A program made the translations under genes and the position numbers. The notes under the pieces were generated by a model that did no database searches, was not told where the DNA came from, and saw only the letters and a list, made by a program, of their open reading frames with translations. From contig CM070725.1 of assembly GCA_036346275.1 (NCBI GenBank), positions 1,069,001 through 1,133,000 on the forward strand: a stretch of DNA of 64,000 bases, written 5' to 3'. The stretch comes from Otatea glauca. Taxonomy: Eukaryota; Streptophyta; Magnoliopsida; Poales; Poaceae. Below, one piece after another: positions 10,339 to 22,598 of this stretch; within the stretch, counting starts at the first letter, position 1, and every line of letters starts with the position of its first letter.

Positions 10339-13300
10339 ATGTCGTGGACGGAGTGCTCGCGACAGAGAGTCGCTTCGGCCTAGTGAAGAAGGGCTTCCTC
10401 CGCCGCAGGCACCTCTGGCCGAGGGTGCCGGCCGGGCCGTTATCCCGGCGCCGCAGAGCGACGAGGTTGTGGTCCCCGCCTCGTTTTTTGAGCGCGGCTT
10501 CGGCCTGCCGCTCCACCCTTTCGTCCAGGGGCTTCTTTTCCATTACAAGGTGGAGGTGCACCACCTCAACCCTAACGGGGTCCTTCACATCGCCATTTTC
10601 ATTACCCTGTGCGAGGCCTTCTTAGGGATTGAGCCGCATTGGGCGCTGTGGCGGCACTTCTTCCAGGCGAGGCTTTGGAAAGACAGGCCGTCTGACGCGA
10701 CGGCGCCCATGGGCGGCCTGGCCCTCCAGCTTCGAACGGTCGGAGCTCCGAGTACCTGGACATCAAGCTGCCGTCCTCTAACAAGGGATGGCGCTCCGAA
10801 TGGATCTATGTCCGGAACGTTGAAAACAGCGCCCCAGGCTTTTCTGGCGAGCTCCCTGTCGCAGTGGAGCAATGGACCTGGGGCGCCGAGAAGAGGGAAA
10901 AGAACAAGGTGGCCCTGATCGTGGAGGAGATCAGGGCTCTGAGGAAACGGGCCGAGGGGATGTTGTCGCACGCTTCATGAGGATGCGTGCGACCCTCGCG
11001 CTCGAGCCGCACTCCCATGTTCCAGTATGAGGGCCATCCGACCGGCAAGGATGGAGGTGGCCGAGTTGGCGCGCCCGAGGTGGAGGCCCGGTGGCGGCGA
11101 TTATCGGAGGAAGCGCCACGGTGGCGCGGCGGCCACCCGGCCTTTCGTCGGCCATTCCCAAACCGTGAGTTTGTGGATTTTTCTTTCGCTTCTTTCTTCT
11201 TCGCTCTTAGCGTCGACTGACGGCCGCTTTTGTATCCTCTAGGGGCTCGCAGCATGTCCTCCGGGCACCGCCCCGGGAGAAAGAAGCGAGGGCGGCCTCT
11301 CGGGCGAAGACCGCCGAGGCCGATTCCCGCAAAAGGCAGAAGGAGGAGAGGAGGAAGAAGAAGCGAAAGGAGCGCGCGGCAAGGCACGCGCGCGGCGAGG
11401 ACGTATCGGAGTCCACCGCGGTGGGGACGACTTCTACTGATAGTGGGGAGAGCTTCCCCGACTACAGCGCATTCCTTCCCGACCCTCCGGTGAGTGGTGG
11501 CTCGAGAGTTGGCCCGACAGCAGGCCCCGCGGCCGCGGTCCCTCAAAGCGAAGGCGCATCTGCGGCCGCGCTTGTCGACGCTACCGACCGGTGGTAGCCG
11601 GGAAGCGGCCACCGACCGCCCCTTGGTGGGGCCGATGAAGAGAGCGCGTGCGCGTGACCGCTCCGCTTCGATAAGTATTTCTTCCTCTCTTTGGAACATT
11701 TTTGTAGAAAAGCCGCTCGGGTGACTTTTAAATATCGTGACGTGCAGCGCCTACACGGGCGTGACGGTGGGGCGTGCCGCAGCCACTTCTCAAGTGGCGG
11801 TCACGGCGGCTCCGGTGGTACCGATCAGGTCGGCGCCTATGGAGCACGCGACCGCGGACGCGCCTCCTTTGAGGAAGGAGAGATCGAGGCGGCGAAGAGC
11901 TCCCGCCGCTTCGCCCGACGCCGCCGGCGCGAGGGTCTTCCTGCAGGAGGGGACGGCGACGCCCAGCCATTGCGCCCGATCGGCGGGCGGCCGGCGGAAG
12001 AGGTGGAGCGACCGCCGACTCCACCGGCCGTGCCGGTCGAGATAGTCTTTGCCGGAGGGGTCGGGCAGTAGCCGGCGGGCGCAGCCGATCGGGCGGCGCC
12101 GATGCCGAGGCGTCAGGCCCCGCCCCTGGGCTCCCGAGGCCGACTTCATCGCCCCTGGCCATGGCGCTCTGGTCGGGCGCCGCTCCCTCCGAGCAGACAG
12201 GCGAAGGTCTGCTGCCGGATGTGGCCCCAGGGCCGGGATCCATGGACCCGGCCGAGGAGCGAGAGTGGGCTGCCCTTCGGCAGGGCGCCACGGTTGCGGA
12301 GGAGGAGATAGGGCTGATCCATAAGGGTCTGACCCTAGCCTTAGAGTCTTCCAGCAGGGCGCTGGAGGTGATGGTCGGGGGGATTCAACCCGTAAGTTTG
12401 GTAAGTCGAGCGAAGGAGTCGACTTTGTAACTCTCGATATGCTTTCGCCGATTTGACGAAATGTCGTGTTGTGCGACATTTGCGGGCCTGCCTGAAGCGC
12501 CGGCCGGCTCCTTCGTCGCTCGGATGCTCGTTGGCGACGCAGTGGAAGAAAGTGGTCATGCGGCTTGAGTTTCGTCTTGCCCAAGAGGCTTTGAACATTG
12601 GGCGGACGGAGGCGAAAAAACTCCGCCTAGGGCTGGAGGAGGCCTCAAAGGCCCTTTACGACGAGCGCCTTGGGGCCGAGGCCTTGAGGGCAAGGGTGGT
12701 GGAGCTTGAATCCTCCCTGGCGGAGGTCACCGAGGCCAAGGACGCCGCGTCCATCGGGCTGAGGGGTGGCACAAGCGTGAGCGACCCATCTGCGGCCGGA
12801 GAGGGATCGGCCCGGGAGGACGCCGAACAAGCTCGGTCCGAGCAGGAGACTGTTCGGAAGGAGCTGGCTTCCTTGAGGATGTCCTACGAGAGTCTCAGAG
12901 GGGAAGTCGGCAGCCTGATCGACTCTGCGACTGGTAAGTATCTCAACTCCTCCATTGATTTCTTTGGTTGGGGTAACCCGTAGAGGAGACTCATCTGGAG
13001 ACGCCGAAAACTCGCAGAGGTGCAGAAAAACCTGAGCGTCGCCATGGAGGCTCGGAATGCGGCGGCGGAGACCATGACGCGCGGCGATCGCGCCGAGGAC
13101 AAGGCTCTGGCGGCCGAGGGTCTCCGAGGATGGTAGGGCCGAGATGGGCGCCGAATCGAAGCCTTCGAGGGTCCGCCAGAGGTCTCGCGCCAAGTCTTGG
13201 GCACAGGGCAGCCCAGCGCACTTGCCCTGCTGGCCCGAGTGCCGGGCTTGTGGAGGCGGCCGTGATTGCGGGCGCAGTATTTGAGCTTGTTCCTGACTGG

Positions 13301-13500
13301 TCAACACCGTCTCGCACTATGACGGTATCGACCTCGCAGTGGTGAGTAGCGGCATCGCCGGGAACCGGACCGACGACGAGGTCGACAGGTTCGAGCTCCA
13401 GGTCGAGCCGCATGCTCGGGAGATCGCCACCACGCCCCGCCCGAGGTCGCCTTCAAGATGCAGTCCTCCTCCTCCGCGCTTGGCCGGCCACCAGAAGAAG
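10339..13500 (+). pseudogene. Antisense ORF (aORF) of the Retand-type element
   Basis: Plus-strand coding relic opposite to gag-pol. At about 10470-10960 the frame reads FFERGFGLPLHPFVQGLLFH, then HHLNPNGVLHIAIFITLCEA and FLGIEPHWALW, later SNKGWRSEWIYVRN. This is the domain catalogued as putative gypsy-type transposon protein (PF04195), typical of grass Tat-lineage aORFs. A second part (about 12560-13130) is a heptad-rich coiled coil (KALYDERLGAEALRARVVEL, EQETVRKELASLRMSYESLR). Linkers at 10990-12500 are low-complexity and frame-broken, and gt-rich junctions may be introns. The function of this protein class is unknown. Frame changes make it non-functional as read. Confidence 0.75.
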
Positions 13501-14299
13501 AGGAAGAAAGAAGTTAGCCCCTTTTTTTTTTTTGCAAAGATCTGTGTAAACGATCGTAAGTAATTGTAAGCTCCGGCTTGCCTCTTTGCTCTCCTTTGCG
13601 TTTGGGTTTGACCGACCATAGCCTCAAGGACCACGGGTCGCTTATGGCGCGTAGGTCGGGTCAATTTGAGAGGGCAAGAGGATAGGAGTCTTGTTTATGC
13701 TGTAGTTACGCGCACTCATGGGGGTTCGGAGTGTTCCCGATCGGCCAAGGGTTTTTCCACTCGGGCACTTCCTTCTTCCGCAAAGTGCTACTTAGCAACC
13801 ATAGCCGGGCGTAGGCCGAGCGCCGGGTCGAGAGGGTTACTGCTCGGGATAGACTCGTGACTAGTCGGGTCACGACCCACATGAGTACGTGAGTTAGCCG
13901 AAGTTCGTGTGGGGAAGATTGTTCCCAATCGACGTAAGGTCATCCCACTCGGTGCTTCCTTCTTCCGCTGAGTGCTCTTCGGGCAACCATAGCCTACCGG
14001 GCGAGGCCGCGAGCACTCGGGTCGAGAGGGTTACCGCCGATAGACCTCGTGGTCGGTGGGTCACCGACCGCACAAACACCATCCGAAAGCGGCTCGAACG
14101 GGCGCCACGGGCAGCCCCGAGTAAATCACGTGGCGACCGTGTGCTCGGTTGGGAGAAAGGCAAAGACTTATACCAGAAAAAGAAAAGAGCTTAGGGATAG
14201 AATCGCCTTTAACTTTTCAATGTTCGGGCATTAGGAGGATGCGACCATCGGCGTCCTTGAGTCGAAGGTGCGGTCGGAGAACTTCCACGACGGTGAAAG
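13501..14299. repeat. Spacer with a roughly 185-bp tandem duplication
   Basis: A run of T occurs at about 13518-13531. Two related units follow at about 13728-13880 and 13912-14075, sharing ccactcggYgcttccttctt, gcaaccatagcc and gggtcgagagggttac. No coding signal is visible. It separates the end of the antisense ORF from the integrase end of pol. Confidence 0.55.
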
Positions 14300-17200
14300 G
14301 ACCTCCTGTGGGGCGCCACCTGTGCTTATCTTTGGTTGTCCGACCCGACGCAGAACCAAGTCGCGCCAGCACCAAGGATCGTCCTCGAACTTGGCGGCCG
14401 TGGTAGCGGCGCAGGCTTGTTGATATCCGCCGAGCCGCAGACGCCACGTCGCGCGCCTCGCCGAGTGGTCGATGGCGCCTTGTTGCGGCGAGCCCCGAGC
14501 CTCATCGAAGGCTTGCAATCTCGGGAGCCGTATTCCGTGTCGATCGGCAAAACGGCGGTAGCAGAACACCATAAAGAAGGGTGTGAACCCGGCCGCCGGT
14601 CGGCGTGGTCCGCAGACTCAGAGGACGGAGGCGCTCGGCTACCCGGCGCCGCGAAATGCTTGAGCCGATCGAAGATCCGCGCTTGAGTCCTTGAAGGATC
14701 ATGCCGTTAGTGCGCCGACGGCCGTTAGTCCGCGGATGGGCTATGCGCCCAATCGACACGGATGTTGAAGTCGCCACGAGAACTCGAGAAATTCCTTCCC
14801 GTGAATCGTGTTCCGTTGCCGGTGATGATGGAGTTTGGGACTCCAAACCTAAAAACGATGTCGCGAAGAAGATGGCCGCTTGTACCGACGTGACGCTCAC
14901 GAACGCTTGGCCTCTATCCACTTGGTGAACTTATCTACCGCGACGAGCAGGTGGGTGAAGCCCCCGGGCGCTTTCCTGAAAGGCCCGACCAAATCGAGTC
15001 CCCAGACGGCAAAAGGCCACGTGATGGGGATCGCTCAGAAGCAGAATCGGCAGATGCGTCACGAGCAAAGAATCGCATCCTTCGCAGTGCGCATCACGAT
15101 ATGCTCTCAAGGTCGACACAGCGGTTGGCCAGGAGAAACCTTGTCGAAAGGCCTTTCCCACAAGAGATCGGGGTGCTGCGTGGTGACCGCAGACTCCACC
15201 GCTGTGTATGTCGTCCAGCAGCTGTTTTCCTTGGTCGGTCAAGATACATTTTTGGAGGACCCCGGAGGGACTCCTTTTGTAGAGGTCTGGGCCGATCAGG
15301 ACGAAAGATTTTGCCCGCCGGGCGAGGCGCCGGGCCTCGGTCGGGTCGGGGGGAAGTGACCCGTCCGTCAAACGGTCGATGTAGGGCCTCCTCCAGTCGG
15401 ACTCAAGTGCTAGCACACCGCGGGCAGATCCGGCCAAGTCTACGCCCGACCGCGCGTCGGTCGGGGTGACCGTGCTGGATTGGTCGGGTGGCCGCCACCG
15501 CCGAGTCCACCGACGAAGGCCGCAGGAGGTCGGAGACGAAGATCCCGGCGGGAAAGCTCTCTTTGGAGGCAAGATTGGCCAGGTGATCGGCCTCGCCATT
15601 GTAGCGTCGGTAGCTATGGTGAAGCTCGAAACCCTTGAACCGCTCCTCGAGCCGGCGTACTTCTCGACAGTACGCGGCCATGCGGGCGTCTCGGGGCCGC
15701 AGCCTTCATGACTTGGTCGACGACAAGCCCGAGTCCCGTGGACGAGCCGGCGGGCACCGAGGTCGGCGGCGATCCAAGACCGTTGACGAGCCTCGTGATT
15801 CGGCAATGTTGTTGGTCGCGTCCAAGAGCAACCTATTGGCGTATTGACAGCTCGTTCGAGTGGGGAGATGATGATTTACTCCCGCGCGCGCCATTCTTGG
15901 TGTAAGACCCGTCGAAGTACATTGTCCAAGACGGGTCTTCGACCACCGGTGGTGCACGGCTTGGTCCACTCGGCGACGGTCGGCGAGCTCGCGACTTGAT
16001 CGCCGTCCGAGGGACGTATATTATGCCATGGCCGCTAAGCTCGAGCGCCCATTTGGCTATCCTTCCTGAGGCATCGCGATTGTGGATGATCTCGCCTAGT
16101 GGGGACGTGGTCACCACAGTGATGGCGTCTTGATCAAGTAGTGAACGAGTTTCCTCTTTGCGATGAGCACCGCAGAGTAACTTCGCACTGTGGGTACCGA
16201 GTCTTGACTCGGAAAGTACTCATCGATGAAGTAGACCGCCGTTGTACCTTGAGCTCACAGCCTTCTTCCGCCGCTCCACCACGAGGGCCGCTACCGACGA
16301 CTTGGGTAGTGGCGCGATGTAGAGGAGCAGCGGTTCACCCGGTGCCGGGCGATCAGATCGAGGCGAGGACAGAAGGCCTTCAAGCGGTGAGGGCCTCCCG
16401 AGCCTCGGTGTCCAAGCCAAGCGGTCGGATTTCTTGAGCACCAGAGCGGCATTCGCGTTCACGAGGCGAGACACGAACGGCTCAAAGCCGCCGGGCACCC
16501 GTCGACCTCCGACCCCTTTGAGGTTGCCGACCGGGCCCATCCTTGCGATCGCCGAGATCTTCTCCGATTGGCCTCGATGCCTCGCCGAGACGATGAAGCC
16601 TAAGAGCTTTCCTTTGGGGACCCCAAGACGCACTTCTGGTTGAGCTTTATGCGAAACCGCCGAAGGTTCGCGAAGTCTCTTCTAGGTCGGCGATAAGGTC
16701 GTCGACCTTCCGGTCTTTACGACAATATCGCCGACATACGCTCAACGCTGCGGCCGATCCGGTCATTGAAGCACGTTTGCATACATATTTGGTATGTAGC
16801 GCCCGCGTTCTTCAGCCGAAGGGCATTGTGACATAGCGAACGAGCCGAACGGAGTGATGAAGGAAGTCGCGAGTGGTCGGACTCCTTTAGCGCAACTGGT
16901 GGTAGCCCGAGTAGGCATCGAGAAGGAAAGAGACTCGCACCCAGCCGTGGAGTCGATGACTTGGTCGATGCGAGGTAAGGGAATGGGTCCTGGGACATGC
17001 TTTGTTGAGACTCGTATAGTCAACACACATTCTCCATTGCCCGCTCTTCTTTTTACAAGTCTGAGGTTGGCTAGCCACTCGGGGTGGCGCACCTCTTTAC
17101 TTAACCCCGCCGCCAAGAGTTTGGCGATCTCCTCCCTATAACCTGCGCCTTTCCTCGTCCGGCGGCGCGGCGCTGGGCGCACGGCTTTGAGCACGGTCGG

Positions 17201-17960
17201 ACGCTCAAGGAGTGCTCGGCGACCTCCTTTGAATGCCGGCATGTCGGAGGACCTCCATGCGAAGACATCTTTGTTAGTGCGAGGAAGTCGACGAGCGCGC
17301 TTCCTATTTGGCGGGGCGTGGCTCGACCGCGACGGTCTTGGTCGGATCACGAGGATCGACCGTGACCTCCTTCGTGTCCTCGGCGGATTTGAAGGATCCC
17401 GCCCGATTTGTCGGATTCGAGGGACGGACTCGCGGCTTCCCTCCCGAGCTTGTTGAGTTCCGCAGAGGCAACGATCGCCGAGGCGAGCTCGCACCGCCGC
17501 TCGCGATTGAAGGCAGTTGGAAAGACGATGCCGCGGTAATGACTCCATGCGGTCGGGCATCTTGACTTGAGGTAGGCGTGGTGGGGATCGCCATGAACTT
17601 GGCGTAGCATGGCCTCCCAGATGGCGTGGTAGGCGCCGGAAATCCACGACCTCGAAGGTGAGGGTCTCGGTGCGGAAGTTTCCGGCCTCGAAGGTGACGG
17701 GCGGTCGACCGCCGAGCGGATGGGCTTGTCCGGCGGGATGACGCCATGGAAAGGTGCCTTGCTTGGCCGGGAGGCTTGAGCGCGGACCCCATAGCGTCGA
17801 ACGCCTCAACGTAGAGGATGTTAAGGCCGCCGCCCGCCCATCGGCACCTTCGTGAGGCGCCGTTCGACGACGGGTGACCACCACGGTACCTCCCTGTGGG
17901 GACGCGATCGGGTGATCGGTCGATCAAAGGTGATCGGGAACTCCACCACCGAAGATATTG
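14300..17960 (-). pseudogene. Retand-type pol relic: protease, RT, RNase H, integrase
   Basis: Minus-strand pol in several frames. In order: protease-like GGGLNILYVEAFDAMG (about 17800-17840); the segment NKDVFAWRSSDMPAF (about 17240); reverse transcriptase with EEIAKLLAAGLSKEVRHPEW, CVDYTSLNKACP and LPRIDQVIDSTAG (about 17140-16920), KNAGATYQICMQ, and the catalytic loop at 16729-16740 reading YVGD instead of YVDD; RNase H with KWALELSGHGIIYVPRTAIK and WTMYFDGSYTKNG (about 16060-15890); integrase with DWRRPYIDRLTDGSLPPD, HHAAPRSLVGKAFRQGFSWP and CEGC (about 15400-15060). The order RT, RNase H, integrase is that of Ty3/gypsy. The frame changes repeatedly and the altered catalytic loop points to an inactive copy. 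Confidence 0.82.
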
Positions 17961-19975
17961 GGGACGCCGCGCGACGATGTGGACCTCGCGTAAGCGAGCT
18001 TGAGCCGACGCTTGTCGGCGTAGTGCCGGTCCTCCGAAGATCATGAGGCAGCCGTCGGGCTCGGGGAACTCGTCGTCTGCCTTCTTCTCCGCCGTTCGCG
18101 GGGCGCGGCGAGCTTCTTTCCTTTGCTTCGCGGCGTGGTGGGGACGCTAGAGAGATAGCGCCTCAGACTTCGCATCCGTGATTTGTGCTTGACGGAGAAC
18201 CCATGGTTGGGCATGGGCCGCCCATCAATTTCTCGAAGTGGGGGGCGGCGGCGGCCGCGCCGCCGCTTGGCGGCGGTCGGCCGTGGCGACCACTGGGTCT
18301 CACGGACCGCTTCCCGCCGCCTCCGCTTGTCGGCGGTCGGAAGGAGACCAGTTTGGACGCCGGGCTCTGCTGGGCCTTTCCTCCTTCGAAAATAGCCCCT
18401 ACGGCCTCCTCGCGAGGCGTGGTTGGTGGCGATGTCGAGGAGCTCCTTGCGGTCTGGCTTGAGGCGCCCACTTGTGCACCAAGGCCTTGCAGAGGTGTCA
18501 GATGAAGGCTCCCACGACATCGGCGTCGGAGATGTCGGGAGCTCGTTGCTTTGGCGGAAAACCTCCGGATGTAGTCCCGAGAGTCTCCCTGCCGCTTGCT
18601 GCAGCCTTCGTGTCGAGGAGTTACAGGCGCTTATAAGTGCCCGGAAGTTACCGACGAAGAGATTCTTCAAGTCACCGATTCGACAGCTTTGAGGGTGTAC
18701 TCGAGCGAGCTCGAGCCGAGTCCGCGAGGTAGATGGGGAGGTCTTGGATGATGAAGAGATCATCCGTCGCTTCCCCGACCCGACGCGAGCCGTAATCTTG
18801 AGCCGACACACGGGTTGGTGGCCGGTGTACTTGGCAATGTTGGTAGGCGCCGGATCGGCGGGAAAATCCGCTGGCGGATCCTTGGCAAAAAGCCCGTGGT
18901 CGGGACCATCGAGGGCTCGGCTGCGATAGTGGCGCCACCATCCGCAACACGTGAGTGGCGGCGTCCTCCGCCATCTTTCTTGGCGCCCGAGGGTGGCGCG
19001 GATGTCGTAGGCATTACCGAGTCTTTGCCGCGCACCGGGTGCGTGAGGCCCGGGGTGGTTCATGGTGGGTGCGGTCTTGGCCGCACCACCGGCTCCATGT
19101 GGCAGACGGGCCCGGTGGCGGAAGTAGCCGGTGTGGTAGGAGCCGAGGCTCATGTCTTTGCCGTGACGGCTCCACCACCCGAAGGTTACCGTAGGTAGCT
19201 CGGCCTCCGGGTTTGCGGGCTCGGAAGGCCTCGAGCAAGATTGCGGCCGCACCACGCTTTGGCTTGCGTGAGGGAAAAAGCGGGGCGCCGGATTCGCCCC
19301 CAACTTGTGGTGCTCTTGGCGCGCGCCGCGCTGCCGCCAAAGACTTGCGCGGGCTCGGGCTCGTCCCGCTCGTGTTGGCTCGAGCCGGCCGAGCTCGACC
19401 TTCGCTCCTCCGGCTCTCCGCGTTGCCGTTGGAGCTCGGTGCGGCGAGCTCGAAGCGTTGGGCCTTCATACCTGGTATTCCTCTCACCGTGCCTCGGTCT
19501 CGGCCGGACGGGACCGTCAGAGCCGCGGTGGCTACGGCCAATCGGCCAGGTTCCGCCACGTTGCACTCGCGAGTGCCGCTGCGGCGGGATACTCCGTGTC
19601 GGAAGCCGGAGCCGTGTTTGGAAGAGTCTTCCAAAGAACTCGTGGACGGAGGTTGGCATGTAGCCGCCATAGCTACAAGTCGTGAGAGGCGGAAGGTGAC
19701 GGATCTCTCGCTTGGCCGGAGGGCTTTCGCCAAAGGAGGTATAGCGCTCCTCGTGTTCGGCTTTGGGGCCTGCGGGCGCTCAAGCCGAGAGGGACGGCTG
19801 GGAGATGGTGTCGTGCTCGCAGCGCGCCCTCCGGCGGCGTGAGGATGAGCGTGAGCTCTCCTCCGAGGTGACGGTGAAGCCGAGGGAGCCAAGCGGATCT
19901 GCTCCCGAACACGATCATGCGTCGTTGGAGAAGAAAGCCATCAAGGAGACGAATGGGAATCGGAGATCGCCAAGA
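17961..19975 (-). pseudogene. Retand-type gag relic
   Basis: Minus strand, immediately inside the 5' LTR. The core gag domain is readable across frames at about 18880-18420 (IAKYTGHQPVCRLKITAR; GDLKNLFVGNFRA; KELLDIATNHAS), followed by a zinc-finger-like CPxHGFSVKHKS segment near 18200. The 19000-19900 part is arginine/serine-rich and low-complexity in every frame and probably codes the poorly conserved N-terminal gag. Gag would form the particle around element RNA. No uninterrupted frame spans the domain. Confidence 0.65.
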
Positions 19976-20005
19976 CGCTGAAGCCCCTACCTGGCGCTGG
20001 CCAAC

Positions 20006-21089
20006 CGCCGGCGTTGAGCGCCGCAAGTAAATTTGTAAGTCTAAGGGCTGCGCGTTCCGCTCCTGAATGGTTAGACCACGAGTCCAAGATGTATCTTGGT
20101 TGGGCGAAGGTCCTTACCCGATTCGTGCGCTGGTATTGTATTCATCAAGGAGTGCGGATGATCGCACCGAAGTTTTTTACAAGCCGCAGGTGGAGCCTCA
20201 ACACTAGAATGATCTAAACTTAGCTCTCGAAGGAGAAGAAAAAGAAGAAGAGGAAGAAGAGGAAAAAGCTCTCTGTAGCTCTTACTCCTTGCCTGTTAGG
20301 AGGTTCCCGCCTCCTTTTATTGATCTGAAGGCGAGGTTACATCGAGAATTGGCGAAGTGCCAGGCGAGCTACTTCTAGGGGCTTGGTCTTGCCCGCCGTC
20401 GACCAATCGCTCACTGATCGTCGCCTTGAGCCTATCTTTGGGTCGGTGGTCTAGCTGGTCAGAGCGGTTAGGTAATCCTCCGGGAAGTGGCGTAGCTGCT
20501 CTCTGTGATCCATGTGGGTGCTGACGTAGTCGCGTGTGACGTTGGAGTTGCCTCGGGAGAGGCGTGTCCTTGCATGTGGGTGGTGGTTGATGGGACAGAG
20601 ACGGGCTTGGCAGCCTTATCAAACTGTCTTGGGAAGGGACCACCGCCTCGCTCCACGCCGAATGACCGTTCGTGGGGCACGTGGCCTTAGGTTGACACGG
20701 GACTCCGATCGCGCGACGTGCGCTCGAAGTCGAGTCGCGGGATCGTCCCCGCCGCGGGGTCGGGAACCCCGCTGAAGTCGGAGTCGGGGATCCGCCCCGC
20801 CGCGGGTCGGGAACCCCGCCGAGTTGGAGTCGGGAATCCGCCCCGCCTGCGGGTCGGGAACCCCGCTGCGTCGAGTCGGGAATCCGCCCCGCCGCGGGGT
20901 CGGGAACCTCTTTGAGTCGGTCGGGACCGGTCGGAATGGTCTCCTGAATGGTCTCGTAGGCATTTGGGTAGCAGGCCGGGGACGGCCTGTTTAGGCTGGG
21001 GCCGTATTCGAGGCCGCCTGCTTGCTGCTCTGGGCTTTGCTTGTTGCAATTGGGCCGTTGGTGCACCCCTGTTTTATGAGTATTCGTCA
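20006..21089 (-). repeat. 5' LTR of the Retand-type element
   Basis: About 1.08 kb. The inner edge is blurred (cgccggcgttgagcgcc against tgtcggcgtttcgagcgcc in the other LTR), so the start is approximate. The outer end tattcgtca is followed by the TSD TCTCC at 21090. The minus-strand sequence just inside reads ggccagcgccaggtagggg, similar to the leader start of many grass gypsy elements. Confidence 0.85.
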
Positions 21090-22123
21090 TCTCCGTCTAT
21101 GTAGATGACTTGAACATCATTGGGACGGATGAAGAAATTGAAGAAGCATGCTCATACTTGAAGTCTGAGTTTGAAATGAAGGATTTGGGTAAAACCAAGT
21201 TTTGTTTAGGCTTGCAGTTTGAGCATGTCCAAGGAGGAATCTTGGTACATCAATCAACCTACACGTAGAAGGTGTTGGAAAGATTTGACTTTGAAAAGGC
21301 ATACCCTGCAAAGACTCCAATGGTCGGAAGGTCACTCCCAGCGCACCTAGACCCATACTGAGACCTAGAGAAGAGGGGAGGAAGTCACGGAGTAGAATTC
21401 CCATATCGAGTGCAGTTGGAGCGCTCATGTACCTTGCGAATAGCATTAGGCGGACATTGCGTTATTTGTGAATTTGCTAGCTCGATGTCTGAGAACCCAC
21501 CAAAAGGCATTGGAAAGGGATCAAGGACATCTTCCGTTACCTCCAAGGAAGCAAAGATCTCGGTTTGTTTTTCGAAGAAACAATGAACTGAATTTGGTTA
21601 GCTACGCCGATCTTTGGGTACTTATCGGACCCGCATCTCGGCAAGTCCCAAAGCGGCTATGTTTTCCTATGTGGAGGAACAACGATTTTGGAAGTCGTCT
21701 AAGCAGACTCTCATCTCGACGTCGACAAACCACTCGGAAATCATTGCTTTGTATGAAGCATCTCGTGAATGTGCATGGCTCCGAAGAATGGTTTACCACA
21801 TCCAAAAGTCATGTGGCTTGAACATTGAGCAAACTCCCACAATCATCTATGAAGATAATGCAGCTTGTGTTGCCCAAACACAGATGGGTTATGTGAAGAG
21901 CAATCTCACGAAGCATATCAACCCCAAGTTCTTCTATGCTCACGAATTGCATAAGATGAACGAGATCAAAATATTGCATACTAAGTCATGTGAAAATCTT
22001 GCAGATTTGTTCACTAAATCACTCCCAGCATCTACCTTTGAAAGGTGTGTAAAAGGGATTGGAATGATGAGACTTAGAGAAGTGCAGATTTTAGGGGGAG
22101 ATATTTCACATACTCCCACATAA
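21090..22123 (+). pseudogene. Copia reverse transcriptase C-part and RNase H
   Basis: Continuation of the copia pol interrupted at 5508. The frame opens with ISVYVDDLNIIG, holding the intact catalytic YVDD, then SEFEMKDLGKTKFCLGLQFE (about 21160-21220). After stops and shifts, RNase H follows: HSEIIALYEASRECAWLRRM, TPTIIYEDNAACVAQTQMG, then LTKHINPKFFYAHEL and the C-terminal SCENLADLFTKSLPASTFER (to about 22050). The RNase H part is open for about 170 codons, so this half is better kept than the N-terminal half. Confidence 0.85.
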
Positions 22124-22369
22124 ATCTTGAACATGAATTTTGAATACCCAACATGAATCTCGAAGATTAGCAATTGAAGTTCGGGTGAATTGTACTCTTT
22201 TTCCTTAGCAAGTTTTTCATTAAGTTTTCTTGCATAAGGTTTTAATGAGGCAATTCGTGCAACACAGTAAGCGTATGCTATGTACTCTTTCTCCAAGTAT
22301 TTTTCCCACTGGGTTTTTCTGGAGTTTTAATGAGACATATGCATCTCGCGGCAAAGGGTCAAGGGGGAG

Positions 22370-22598
22370 TGTTGGGAAACCACGTGGCCCAATAAAAGCC
22401 CACGATGGTCACTTAACCGAAACCCTAGACGACTACTATATAAGGAGGAGGGGGTTTTCCCACATTGTACAAGCAATCACAAAGCAATAAAGAATTCTGT
22501 CGTCGCTCTTCCTAAACCTGCGTCTCTCTTGTCTCTCTATTCTCCAATTTAAATCTGTTCGGGAACCCCAGACTATTCGATAGAGAGGTTCCTTAACA
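22370..22598 (+). repeat. Right LTR of the copia element
   Basis: 229 bp, starting TGTTGGGAAACCACGTGGCC after the purine tract caagggggag and ending gttccttaaca. It contains the same ctactatataagg TATA-like box and cgggaaccccRgactattcg end block as the LTR at 2625. The 22599-22872 stretch between it and the next LTR copy is anonymous sequence. Confidence 0.88.

Larger units (their letters stand above)
5509..21089 (-). mobile_element. Tat/Retand-type Ty3/gypsy element nested in copia (TSD TCTCC)
   Basis: 15.6-kb LTR element with TG...CA ends and an exact 5-bp target duplication TCTCC (5504-5508 and 21090-21094). The LTRs are 5509-6536 and about 20006-21089. Gag-pol runs on the minus strand (about 19970 to 14300), so the right LTR is the 5' LTR. 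Between pol and the 3' LTR come a plus-strand antisense ORF (10339-13500) and a tandem-repeat array (7560-9420). An extra antisense ORF plus a repeat-rich 3' untranslated region is the known layout of Tat-lineage plant elements such as Retand. Numerous frameshifts and a changed reverse-transcriptase motif indicate an inactive copy. Confidence 0.88.
2625..22598 (+). mobile_element. Degenerate Ty1/copia element split by a gypsy insertion
   Basis: Plus-strand copia element bounded by related 217- and 229-bp LTRs that begin TGTTGGGAAA and end in CCCTAACA or CCTTAACA. A primer-binding-like site (TGTTATCAGTACGAAACTC) follows the left LTR at 2842, and a purine tract (aagggggag) precedes the right LTR. 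Recognisable coding relics are gag with a zinc knuckle (4090-4760), the start of reverse transcriptase (4985-5490), and, beyond the 5509-21089 insertion, the rest of reverse transcriptase and RNase H (21090-22123). Protease and integrase are not seen between 4770 and 4985, so they were probably deleted. Stops and frameshifts make it inactive. No matching target duplication flanks the outer ends. Confidence 0.85.

Noticed and set aside
10806..11699. 297-codon minus-strand frame opposite the antisense ORF
   Set aside because: The plus strand carries the recognisable PF04195-like domain and coiled coil; this frame is its shadow.
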